Source: Actinidia chinensis
Lineage: Eukaryota; Streptophyta; Magnoliopsida; Ericales; Actinidiaceae
Assembly (NCBI GenBank): GCA_009663005.1
Contig: VIGQ01001331.1
Location: 17,501 to 32,500, forward strand
Length of the DNA stretch: 15,000 bases
Direction of reading: 5' to 3'
Below, piece after piece: positions 8,908 through 15,000 of this stretch. The translations under genes and the position numbers were made by a program. The notes beneath the pieces were generated by a model, which saw only the letters and a list, made by a program, of their open reading frames with translations, had not been told where the DNA came from and did not search any database. How positions within the stretch are numbered: position 1 is the first letter of the stretch; each line of letters begins with the position of its first letter.

Positions 8908-9026
8908 AGATGCAAACACTTATATACACATTTGTACAACACTTCTAATCTAAAGTATGCAGAAACGTATACAAACACAAAACTTGTACACACTTTGAAA
9001 CATCTCCCATCTAAAGTGTGTAAAAA
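8908..9026 (+). repeat. Two diverged tandem copies, ~60 bp unit
   Basis: gatgcaaacacttatatac..ttgtac..atctaaagtatgcagaaac is followed by gtatacaaacac..cttgtac..atctaaagtgtgtaaaaac. The order and spacing of the shared words give a period of about 60 bases. Confidence 0.6.
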
Positions 9027-9130
9027 CCTACAATAATTATGTTGGGCCTTACGTACCATGCAAGGGATTTTACATTAAAAATACTGTACAATAGAGTGTC
9101 TCGGTGCATTAATAATTAATCATAGAGGTC

Positions 9131-9520
9131 TCATTGAGACCATCTTTTAGTTATTTGGTGATTGTGACCAGCATGATCTGTGACCAAGGAATCAAGCTCA
9201 TTGGAGGAAAAGCAACACGTACAGTTCCTTTGGCATGGCTTTGGCAACAAGTCCCAGTTGCTAAGGGGCTTCCTCCCTGGTGGGCTCACCAGAGGTGGTG
9301 CTGAAGCATTCTTAAGTGGCCCAACATTGCACCTTGTGAATTCTGGAATGTTGGTGGAAGTAAACCCAAACCAGTGACTCTTTAATTCTGGAAAGTGGTT
9401 TACAAACTCCCATCTCGTGAACAAGGCCTTATGACCTGTCATGTTCACATTGTTACTAGGAGTTAGAGTAGAAGCGTCAGTTTCACTAATTAAGGAAAAA
9501 GATAACTCAAAAATAACCAC
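9131..9520 (-). CDS. Unrecognised 129-codon frame in GC-richer island
   Basis: The minus strand is open for 129 codons from the ATG at 9520 to a TGA at 9131-9133. The segment 9150-9480 is clearly richer in G and C than its surroundings and uses varied codons, unlike the low-complexity frames elsewhere. The predicted product has HWFGFTSTNIPEFTRCN and later the cysteine-rich KPCQRNCTCCFSS. No signal peptide or membrane segment is evident, and I do not recognise a family. The plus strand is also open from 9180 to 9377 (65 codons), so the coding strand is uncertain. The last coding bases overlap a short palindrome, ggtctcattgagacc (9127-9141). It could be an exon, a pseudogene fragment or a non-coding transcript. 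Upstream of the ATG there is only AT-rich DNA without a clear promoter. Confidence 0.25.
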   Translation of the reverse strand: MVIFELSFSLISETDASTLTPSNNVNMTGHKALFTRWEFVNHFPELKSHWFGFTSTNIPEFTRCNVGPLKNASAPPLVSPPGRKPLSNWDLLPKPCQRNCTCCFSSNELDSLVTDHAGHNHQITKRWSQ

Positions 9521-9628
9521 TTTTATTTTAACATTATTTTTTAATTTAGAATCTAATTATAAAATATAGTTAATGAAAAAATTTCTGTACAGAGTTAGCG
9601 TCATGAAACTAAACAAAATTCACACCTA

Positions 9629-10253
9629 GTGAATGTTTGGATCTGTTTTATTTTTGTTTGTATTTTATTTATAATAAAAAACAAAAAAATTTGGTTGTTT
9701 GGTATGTATAAATAAAAATAAGCAAAATACTATCATTATTTTTGAAAATAGTAAAATAAAGAAAAATTATTTTTGTTTTGTTTTCAAATTTGTTTACAAA
9801 ATTTTTTATCCAAACTTTTTCAACCACCACCACCACCTCTTCCTCCACCACCACCAAAACCCCCACCTCCACCTCATCCACCACAACCTCCTCCACTGCC
9901 ATCGCCACCGCCACCTACTCCACCACCTACTCCACCACCACCACCACCTACTCCACACCGCCACCGCCTCTACCACCACCGCCTCCTACTCCTCCTCCGC
10001 CACCACCAAAACCACATCCTCCTCCCCTTCATCACCACCACACCTACTCCTCTCCACTACCCACCACCACCTACTCCATGATTCCGTCTCCAACACCCAC
10101 CGCCACCATTTTGTAAAATAGTTTAAAAAAAGGTTAACACAACATATTTTTATTTTTAAATAGTTTTAGTATAAAGATTAATATTACTTAATATTATATT
10201 ATAAAAATAATATATAAAGATGCTAAAGAATTATAGGTTAACACAAACATACC
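9629..10253 (+). mobile_element. MITE 1, CAC-core inverted-repeat element
   Basis: The left end gtgaatgtttggatc and the reverse complement of the right end, ggtatgtttgtgttaacc, form weak terminal inverted repeats. CTA flanks both ends (9626-9628 and 10254-10256). The TGTTTG-type ends and 3 bp duplication fit PIF/Harbinger-related MITEs, whose usual target is TTA or TAA. The element matches, in reverse orientation, the one at 13873-14331: both have a T-rich arm of about 200 bases, a CAC/CCA core and an arm with aaatagtttaaaaaa. The right end is uncertain, because ggttaacac occurs twice (10132 and 10236). Comparison with the other copy favours the inner one, giving an end near 10146. Confidence 0.5.
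9821..10109 (+). repeat. CAC/CCA-rich trinucleotide-like array
   Basis: About 290 bases consist almost only of CAC, CCA, CCT and related triplets, with G nearly absent from the plus strand. Three overlapping plus-strand frames and one minus-strand frame stay open across it, giving poly-Pro, poly-His/Leu, poly-Thr/Ser and Val/Glu-rich products. This is an effect of the triplet repetition, not coding. The array is the core of MITE 1. Confidence 0.85.
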
Positions 10254-10270
10254 CTAAAGATTAATATTAT
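10132..10270 (+). repeat. Local duplication at right end of MITE 1
   Basis: The pair ggttaacacaacat (10132) and aaagattaatatta (10173) occurs again as ggttaacacaaacat (10236) and aaagattaatatta (10257). The order is the same but the second copy is about 20 bases shorter between the words. This is a tandem duplication of about 104 bp with an internal indel. Confidence 0.7.
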
Positions 10271-10645
10271 AAACATGCACTAAAAAAACATAATCAACTA
10301 CTTGATTTTCGTTAAGAAAAAACTCTTTTGGACTAGGTACGACCTAAAATAGGGTATTGAAGAAAATAGAAAAAAAATTTCCATATGCATTTTAGGGATA
10401 TACATTATGTTACACAAAAATTACAATACAAAATATGGTATCAAGTAAGTTACCCGTCGTGCTTTTTGAAGTACTCATATTTTATAAGGTTTTAGATACG
10501 AAGCTTGATTATAGAGATACGTCTAGGGTAAATAAAATTCTTTATGAATTTTATCATACCCGTTTTCTCACAAACAAAATTACCATACAAAGCAGCATTT
10601 TGAAGACCAATTTTATAGTTTTAAAGAAAAATTAAGAATGACTTT
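10271..10645. other. AT-rich DNA, no gene seen
   Basis: A 66-codon frame at 10435-10635 is AT-rich and gives no recognisable product. Nothing else stands out. Confidence 0.5.
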
Positions 10646-10876
10646 TTTTTTTACCACAGGGAGCTCTTGACAGAAGAGGAAGTATCTGAGCCTAGCACAC
10701 AAATCCAATAGGAAGTGACCACCCACTTAGGGGAAGTGAACATGGAGAGACATTGTTCTCTCTAACCGTCTTCCACCTGCAGCAACGTCATCTCTCTGTA
10801 ACTTGTTGTACACCCCGTGTAATGCAGCAAAAAACTCAAATCTTCTCTTTAATACAAAAAACCGTTTGTATTTAAA
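10646..10876. other. GC-richer block of unknown identity (exon-like or LTR-like)
   Basis: The composition rises sharply after a T run ending in accacag, which resembles a plus-strand splice acceptor; ELLTEEEVSEPSTQIQ follows before a stop. On the minus strand a frame without a start codon is open for 49 codons (10876 to the TAA at 10727-10729) and reads RRFEFFAALHGVYNKLQRDD then VAAGGRRLERTMSLHVHFP. Alternatively the plus strand resembles the R/U5 part of a retroelement LTR (ctctctgtaacttgttg, later ctctttaatacaaaa), and ggaagtga is partly repeated at 10711 and 10732. I cannot choose between these readings. Confidence 0.3.
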
Positions 10877-10889
10877 TCAGTATTAGAAG

Positions 10890-11330
10890 TCAGATCAAAG
10901 TCGACAAGCTCTGTTACAGCCTCTGTTTTAAATTTTTTTTCTATTAACTCTAGAGCCCAACTTGAAACCCAAGAAAATGGTACCATAAATATAATAATTT
11001 AATCAACTAGTAAAATGTTTTTTTTCAATCTTCTATTATGTCGATATTTAGAACATTGGATTGATATTAGACACAAGCTCATTTATAATCCTCTGTTTAG
11101 TGTGTTTTTTTTTTTTTCTATAACATCTAGAAACACCCCAAACACAAATCTTGAAACCATTAAAAGGTACAATTTAAATTACAAGATATAATATATAAAA
11201 AAATTATTTTGTAGTATTTTGTATCTGGGTTTTCGTATCATGATGATTAAATAAAATCCCTGTTTTCCTCTGTTTTTTATGACTCGATATAAATTAATAA
11301 ACCCAAATCGTTAAAACAAGAAAAAATATC
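10890..11330 (+). repeat. ~175 bp tandem repeat, three diverged copies
   Basis: The word cctctgttt appears at 10919, 11090 and 11269. It is followed in order by a T-rich run, an aact/aaca-ctaga block, a ccaaa-type block, a cttgaaacc-type block and an A-rich run. Spacings are about 171 and 179 bases. The third copy is shorter and more diverged. Confidence 0.55.
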
Positions 11331-11592
11331 AGATAAAGAGTTACCGAGAGTGTTTATGTTGCGAGATGGCCAGGTGAGTTTAGACGTAACCATACTGTGT
11401 GTGAGTGTGTAAGTCCTTGGAAGGTCCCTGGATGCTTCTTCTCATAACTCCTAAGAAGAGAACTTTCAATTTTGAAGATTCAAAAATAGCTGGACCAAAT
11501 AATCTTGACCTGATCCAAAACAAAAACCCTCAAATCAATGCTCCAAAAAAAAAAAACCATAAAAAACAGCTTTTTTTAGAGATATTAATTAC
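11331..11592 (-). other. Intron-like or downstream DNA of the candidate minus-strand gene
   Basis: Downstream of the candidate first exon the minus strand is T-rich and has three possible splice acceptors: ggatcag (about 11510), ggtccag (about 11492) and ttctcttcttag (about 11451). None continues the exon frame for more than nine codons if the donor at 11592-11591 is used. A perfect plus-strand donor, cag|gtgagt, lies at about 11371-11379, so transcription from the other strand is also possible. Confidence 0.25.
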
Positions 11593-11721
11593 AGGGATAA
11601 ATGGTTGGGGCTTGTTGGTGAGGTCTCTGTAGATGAGAATAGAGTTTTGTTGAAGTTTAGAGAGAGCAAAGGAAGATTTAGCTATGAGGGGAGGCACAAG
11701 AGGAGAAGTCAAAGTGCCCAT
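11593..11721 (-). CDS. Candidate first coding exon, targeting-peptide-like
   Basis: The ATG at 11721-11719 opens 43 codons, beginning MGTLTSPLVPPLIAKSSFAL and ending KPQPFIP, before a possible donor gtaatt (11592-11587). Unspliced, the frame runs 63 codons to 11530. The segment is rich in Ser, Leu, Thr, Lys and Pro and has a single acidic residue (Asp 33), as in plastid or mitochondrial targeting peptides. The ATG context aggaATGGGC is good for plants. Upstream on the same strand are a possible leader intron (11875-11765) and a TATA box (12031-12023). I do not recognise the mature protein, because no second exon can be joined with confidence. The gene may continue beyond distant exons, or only a broken 5' end may remain. 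The 75-codon plus-strand frame at 11405-11632 overlaps it and looks like a shadow. Confidence 0.38.
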
Positions 11722-11764
11722 TCCTCTCTCCTCTTTGCTTTGAAGCTCAAATCTTTCAGGAGGC

Positions 11765-11875
11765 CTGGTACTTTAAAAAAGTAGTGAGAGAGAGACAGAG
11801 AGAGAGAGAGGTGCAAGTTTGGTCTTTCGTCTATGCTTGATGTTAGTTTTGCTTTCGTCGGTTCGCTTTGCTTAC
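11765..11875 (-). other. Possible 5'-leader intron with CT-rich tract
   Basis: On the minus strand gcaag|gtaagc (boundary 11876/11875) is a near-consensus donor, and a long CT tract (about 11781-11811) precedes an acceptor, taccag|gcc (boundary 11765/11764). The 111-base length suits a small plant intron. The CT tract could instead be an ordinary 5' leader pyrimidine patch in unspliced RNA. Confidence 0.35.
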
Positions 11876-12022
11876 CTTGCTTGGAAGGTTGGAACTTTGA
11901 AGATTGGTATCCAATTGAGACACGAAGCTATACAAATAAACATGCAAATTAAGAAGGAAAAAAATGTTAAATAAAAGCTAATAATTTTTTTAATCCCTTT
12001 TTTCTAATGCATTTCGTTTTCT

Positions 12023-12031
12023 CTTTATATA
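12023..12031 (-). promoter_or_regulatory. TATA box for the minus-strand gene candidate
   Basis: tatataaag on the minus strand, preceded by tcac, is a good plant TATA box. A start site 25-35 bases downstream, near 11995, would give a leader of about 270 bases before the ATG at 11721, shorter if the intron is removed. TATA-like words are frequent in DNA this AT-rich, so its position relative to the leader and ATG is what lends weight. Confidence 0.35.
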
Positions 12032-12034
12032 GTG

Positions 12035-12145
12035 ATGAAAACATTAAGTGAATTAAAGGAGGTTGTCAAGGCAGAGGCGGCGACGCAGAAGTTCCATAGG
12101 AGTCCCCTGATGAAATTTCTTAGTATAACTTTGAAACCATCTTAG
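12035..12145 (+). CDS. Short 36-codon frame, exon-like, unrecognised
   Basis: ATG at 12035 opens MKTLSELKEVVKAEAATQKF followed by HRSPLMKFLSITLKPS and a TAG at 12143-12145. The middle (about 12060-12105) is a sharp GC-rich patch. A splice-acceptor-like ctctttatatag ends just before at 12032. The peptide could form a charged helix. I do not recognise it. It may be the last exon of a gene fragment, with the duplicated segment that follows at 12155 acting as 3' flank, or it may be spurious. It overlaps the upstream part of the minus-strand promoter candidate. Confidence 0.22.
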   Translation: MKTLSELKEVVKAEAATQKFHRSPLMKFLSITLKPS

Positions 12146-12154
12146 GGTTTTCTT

Positions 12155-12922
12155 GTAATTGATTTTGGAAGCATGTTAATTTTGTAACTTTTTATGAGAA
12201 TCCTGAATTTATATGGAGGAATGCTAGTTGAACCCAAATTTTGGCTCCCTAAAATTACTTCCTATCATTTTATACTCGATTTAACTTTCCGATAAGTAAC
12301 AAATGATAACAATTTAGGGAGCTCAAGTTATTATATACTTCGGTGTGTGTGGATTCTGAATTGGTAAAAAAAAAAAAAAGCAATGAAAAACATTATATTA
12401 CAAAAGTTCACAACTATTGAATCATTTAACTTTTCAATTTTTGATTCCATCACCATGTCATATCCAAACAAAACCTAGGTAGGTATATGTTAATTGAGAA
12501 TCCAAGTCCAATTTCATAACAGTTGACCTTGGGCTCTGTTTTGAGAATGAAAAATTAAGGTAAAGTAGTAAAAAGGTTAAAAACAGTGACCTATGTTCTA
12601 TATTTGGCAATAAATAGATAGATTCATTGGAGTATTAGAGTGGTGGTGGTGGTGGATGGTGCGGATATTACTAGGTGGTGGTGGTGACGATGGCAATAGT
12701 AAGTTCCTGATAGTAGTAAAAATTATTGTAGTTTAATGGTATATTTTGTCAAAAAAAAGAGTAATTTGTGTAATTCAAACAGTAAGCATACCCCAAATAT
12801 AAACATGGGTAGGCGCGAGTGATAGTCACTTGGCCATTAGTGACCTCTTATAACTTTTTGTTTAGAGTTCGACTTTTACCGTGTGCTATTATGGTTTTAA
12901 ATTGGCCACCAAATTAGTCGGT
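12155..12922 (+). repeat. Segmental duplication, copy 1 (uninterrupted)
   Basis: This segment matches 13261-14457 in order along its whole length. Shared landmarks include aactttttatgaga, gaacccaaattttggctccc, aaatgataac, aggtaggtatat, tatgttctatatttggcaat, agatagattcattggagt, gtttaatgg..atattttgtc, taattcaaacagtaa, accccaaatataaacatg and gagttcgactt. Offsets are near 1105 bases, rising by about 460 after the insertion in copy 2. The origin is not recognised; it could be an old non-coding transposon or a local tandem duplication. A GGT-rich run (12641-12690) lies in the middle. No coding frame is supported. Confidence 0.85.
12243..12324. repeat. Inverted repeat in duplication copy 1
   Basis: ggctccctaaaatt..tatcatttt (left arm) pairs with aaatgataacaatttagggagct (right arm), giving imperfect arms of about 25-29 bases around a 27-base loop. 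The arms are partly kept in copy 2. Confidence 0.65.
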
Positions 12923-13260
12923 CTAGTGTATCAAATACCGTGTTATCAAAAAGAAAATGTTTACCCAACACATGAGAAAAACAATTCTAATAGCAGTAGT
13001 AAGATTACAGTAATGGTAAAAAGCCACAAGCAGTGAGCATTTTTTTATAAAAATGAGTAAATTATGGGTAAGTCGTGCCCCAATAAATTGGAAAAAATAA
13101 TTATAAAATATTATAAATATGCATCCGTTGAAAGTTACGTTTCTGTCATCAACCAAAAAGTTTGCATCATTAAGTAGTAACTTTTGTCGTACTAAGTTTT
13201 AAGTTGTGTCAAATTTCTAAATACCGACAATCTATAATAAAAGGACATAAATATTTTTTT
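12923..13260. other. Spacer between duplicated segments, possible third partial copy
   Basis: No gene is supported; the 77-codon minus-strand frame at 12923-13156 is AT-rich and hydrophobic by composition. Around 12984-13085 the order ttctaatagcagtagtaa, aatggtaaaaa, then taagtcgtgccccaataaa resembles ttcctgatagcagtagtaa, aatggcatatttt and taagcataccccaaat in the flanking copies, so a much older third copy may be present. Confidence 0.35.
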
Positions 13261-13349
13261 GTAATTTGTATTTTGGAAAGATATTAATGGTAAACTTTTT
13301 ATGAGACTCCATGAATTTGTATGGCGAGCTTTCTTTGAACCCAAATTTT

Positions 13350-13433
13350 GGCTCCCTTACAACATTATTTCATAATCATTTTATACTCCGATTAATTTCC
13401 GATTAAGTACAAATGATAACCAATTAGGAGCTC
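13350..13433. repeat. Inverted repeat in duplication copy 2
   Basis: ggctccctt..ataatcatttta pairs with aaatgataaccaattaggagct. It is the equivalent of 12243-12324, with both arms changed but still able to pair in part. Confidence 0.55.
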
Positions 13434-13872
13434 AATATAATATAAGTACAAAAGATAAAACAATTGGATATCAATTATTATATACTTAAGAATGTGTTTG
13501 GATCCTGGATTTGGTTAGAAAAAAAAATTAAAAAATTAAATTGATCCAAACATTTAGACCATTGGACATCGAATTTTTCAATTTCTTTTTTCTTCACCTG
13601 TTCAGGATCAAACACAACCAAGGTAGGTATATAATAATGAGAATCAAGTCAATTTCATAAACAACTTACATTGTACTCGGTGAGTATGAAAACTTAAGGT
13701 AAATTAGTAAAAGGTTGAAACAACAGTGACTATGTTCTATATTTGGCAATGAATAGATAGATTCATTGGAGTGCGCTGGTGGTGGTGCAGTTCCTGATAG
13801 CAGTAGTAAAAAAATATTTAGTTTAATGGCATATTTTGTCAAAAAAAAGTAATTATGTAATTCAAACAGTAA

Positions 13873-14331
13873 AAAAAATATATGTTTGTGTTCACTTTTT
13901 TTTTTTAAACTATTTAAAAAAAAATGTAGAGGTGGAGGTGGACGTGGTGGATGAGGAGTTGTGCAGCGGATGAGGAGGTGATGGTGGTGGTGGATGAGGA
14001 GGTGGCAGCGGACAGATGAGGAGGTGGCGGCGGCGGTAGAGGAGGAGGTGATGGATGAGGAGGTGGAGGTGATGATGGAGGTCGTGGTGGTGGCACAGCG
14101 GCGCCGACGGCGGAGGTGAGGTTTGAAAATTTTGGATATGAAAAATTTAAAAACCAAAATAAAAATATGTTTTCTTATTTTTACGATTTCAAAAAAATAA
14201 ATAAATAGTTTTGCCTATATTTTTATTTATTTTTTGCAACAGGAAATAAGTTTTCATTAATAGATTAAACAAAACAAAACAGAAAAGAAAAAACAAAAAA
14301 TTAAACATGTTTGGTTAACAAAACATCAATC
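13873..14331 (-). mobile_element. MITE 2, GGT/CAC-core element inserted in copy 2
   Basis: The insertion is shown by comparison with copy 1. TAA at 13870-13872 and TAA at 14332-14334 flank the insert, while the empty site in copy 1 has a single TAA. A TAA or TTA duplication is typical of PIF/Harbinger elements. The left end atatgtttgtgttcac and the reverse complement of the right end, gatgttttgttaacc, are weak terminal inverted repeats. The body is homologous to MITE 1 in opposite orientation. There is no coding capacity, so it would depend on a transposase made elsewhere. The superfamily is inferred from the ends and duplication only. Confidence 0.72.
13930..14123 (-). repeat. GGT/GGA-rich core array of MITE 2
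   Basis: About 195 bases of GGT, GGA and GGC triplets on the plus strand (CAC/TCC/GCC on the minus). It is the counterpart of 9821-10109 but shorter. It carries more CG-containing triplets near 14028-14035 and 14097-14113. Confidence 0.85.
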
Positions 14332-14457
14332 TAAGGGTGTACCCCAAATATAAACATGAGTTGGCACTGGCCATCAATGGCCTTTGAACTTTGGTTGGAG
14401 TTCGACTTCCATCGGTGTTATTAATTTTTGTATTGACGCTATTACCAAAACTAGGGG

Positions 14458-14690
14458 GTGGTTTGCTATTTAATACCATTACTATTCAAATATTTAAAAA
14501 AGATTTGTTTTCAAAAAAGGATAAGTATTTCTCAAAAAAAATAACTTTGGTTAAATTATATGGTAATTTTTGCCATATAATATAGTAATTAGGGTAGATG
14601 AACATATTGATAAGATCGTATGATCAGATGTATGGTATTGATATGTATTGTCGATGACATAATCAACGTGTTCAAAAGACACGCTCAACT
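14458..14690. other. AT-rich DNA, no gene seen
   Basis: A 64-codon frame at 14391-14585 spans the duplication boundary, is AT-rich and gives no recognisable product. Confidence 0.5.
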
Positions 14691-14866
14691 AAACTATGCA
14701 CTTACAAATCACACGATCAAACACCTATAGTAAGAAAGCTCGAGCACAAGAATACGCTAATTAAGTGAATGCTAGAAAACTATGCAATGACAAGTTACAA
14801 GATCAAACAGTTGTACTAAGAAAGTTCCAAGTGCAAGAATATACAAATGATAAGCGAAGGATAGAG
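14691..14866 (+). repeat. 86 bp tandem duplication
   Basis: The unit 14691-14776 is repeated from 14777. Both start with aaactatgca and share, in order, gatcaaaca, taagaaag, caagaata and an aag-gaa..taga block. The copies differ by scattered substitutions and one- or two-base shifts, so the event is moderately old. Confidence 0.8.
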
Positions 14867-15000
14867 AGATTTCATCACATTGAATAATGCAAAAAAAAAA
14901 AAAAAACACTTTAGGTCTAGAAAACTTTATATTTTTAGATTAAAATTTGAAAAAATAGTAATTTCTACTTATTAATTTTAACATTTTTTGGGTCGAATTT
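14867..15000. other. AT-rich window end with poly-A run
   Basis: An A run at 14890-14906 and AT-rich DNA; nothing else recognised. Confidence 0.4.

Larger units (their letters stand above)
13261..14457 (+). repeat. Segmental duplication, copy 2 (interrupted by MITE 2)
   Basis: This is the direct repeat of 12155-12922, with the same landmarks in the same order. After ttcaaacagtaa (13861-13872) the match breaks off and resumes at taagggtgtaccccaaat (from 14332), where copy 1 has an unbroken cagtaagcataccccaaat. Without the insert the copy is about 735 bases. Copy 2 is diverged from copy 1 by many substitutions and small indels. The 163- and 60-codon minus-strand frames over 13666-14157 are products of the GGT-rich core and not genes. 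Confidence 0.85.

Noticed and set aside
9669..10121. Overlapping frames of 81-140 codons giving Pro-, His-, Thr- or Val/Glu-rich proteins
   Set aside because: They are all readings of one CAC/CCA triplet array. Open frames in three phases of the same strand and on the other strand are a result of the repeat, and the array is the core of a transposable element.
10436..10446. tggtatcaag as a possible copia primer binding site
   Set aside because: The usual site, complementary to initiator tRNA, continues as tggtatcagagc. This match is short and has no LTR end directly before it.
11781..11812. GA/CT microsatellite as an independent feature
   Set aside because: It is short and best explained as the pyrimidine tract of the minus-strand leader or leader intron.
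13666..14157. 163- and 60-codon minus-strand frames rich in Arg, Thr, Ser, Pro and His
   Set aside because: They cross the left boundary of MITE 2 and run through its triplet array, so they join duplicated non-coding DNA to transposon DNA. There is no sign of a real protein.

Overview
The window looks like nuclear DNA of a flowering plant, probably a eudicot. It is very AT-rich and has no long intact coding frame. It is littered with ruined Ty1/copia retrotransposon pieces and small inverted-repeat DNA elements, and it has plant-style promoter, 5' leader and splice-like signals at one place. I find no complete protein-coding gene, no tRNA or rRNA gene and no CRISPR array. Nothing suggests a bacterial, phage or organellar origin.

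Layout: 1-1300 is AT-rich and featureless to me. About 1310-2390 is a cluster of strongly diverged repeats with a unit near 86 bp. 2826-6945 is a mosaic of copia pol fragments in both orientations: RNase H plus 3' untranslated DNA on the minus strand (2826-3402), reverse transcriptase and RNase H on the plus strand (3424-5326) split by about 280 bp of foreign DNA, an LTR-like promoter region (about 5540-6312) ending in a very long T tract, a third RNase H piece on the plus strand (6424-6622), and an integrase piece on the minus strand (6623-6945). All carry stops, frameshifts or lost catalytic residues.

7193-8267 may be a non-autonomous hAT-like DNA element rich in GGTT/AACC motifs, with a CT-rich gene-like interior. 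8277-9130 is AT-rich with two short tandem duplications. 9131-9520 is a GC-richer island open on the minus strand for 129 codons, of unknown identity. From 9629 comes a small inverted-repeat element whose core is a CAC/CCA-rich array (9821-10109). 10646-10876 is another GC-richer block of unknown identity, followed by three copies of a roughly 175 bp tandem repeat (about 10890-11330).

11593-12031 holds the best candidate for a real gene: on the minus strand, a TATA box, a possible 5'-leader intron with a CT-rich tract, and an ATG opening a 43-codon segment that resembles a plastid or mitochondrial targeting peptide. No continuation is convincing.

12155-14457 is a direct duplication of a roughly 750 bp segment. 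The second copy has been interrupted by a 459 bp inverted-repeat element (13873-14331), the same family as the one at 9629 in reverse orientation. The uninterrupted copy shows the empty site, so the insertion and its TAA target duplication can be read directly. The window ends with an 86 bp tandem duplication (14691-14866).

The genes do not work together in any pathway. The window records transposon insertion, inversion, tandem duplication and decay. I found no new biological system; the most informative observations are the filled-site/empty-site pair and the possible minus-strand gene start.
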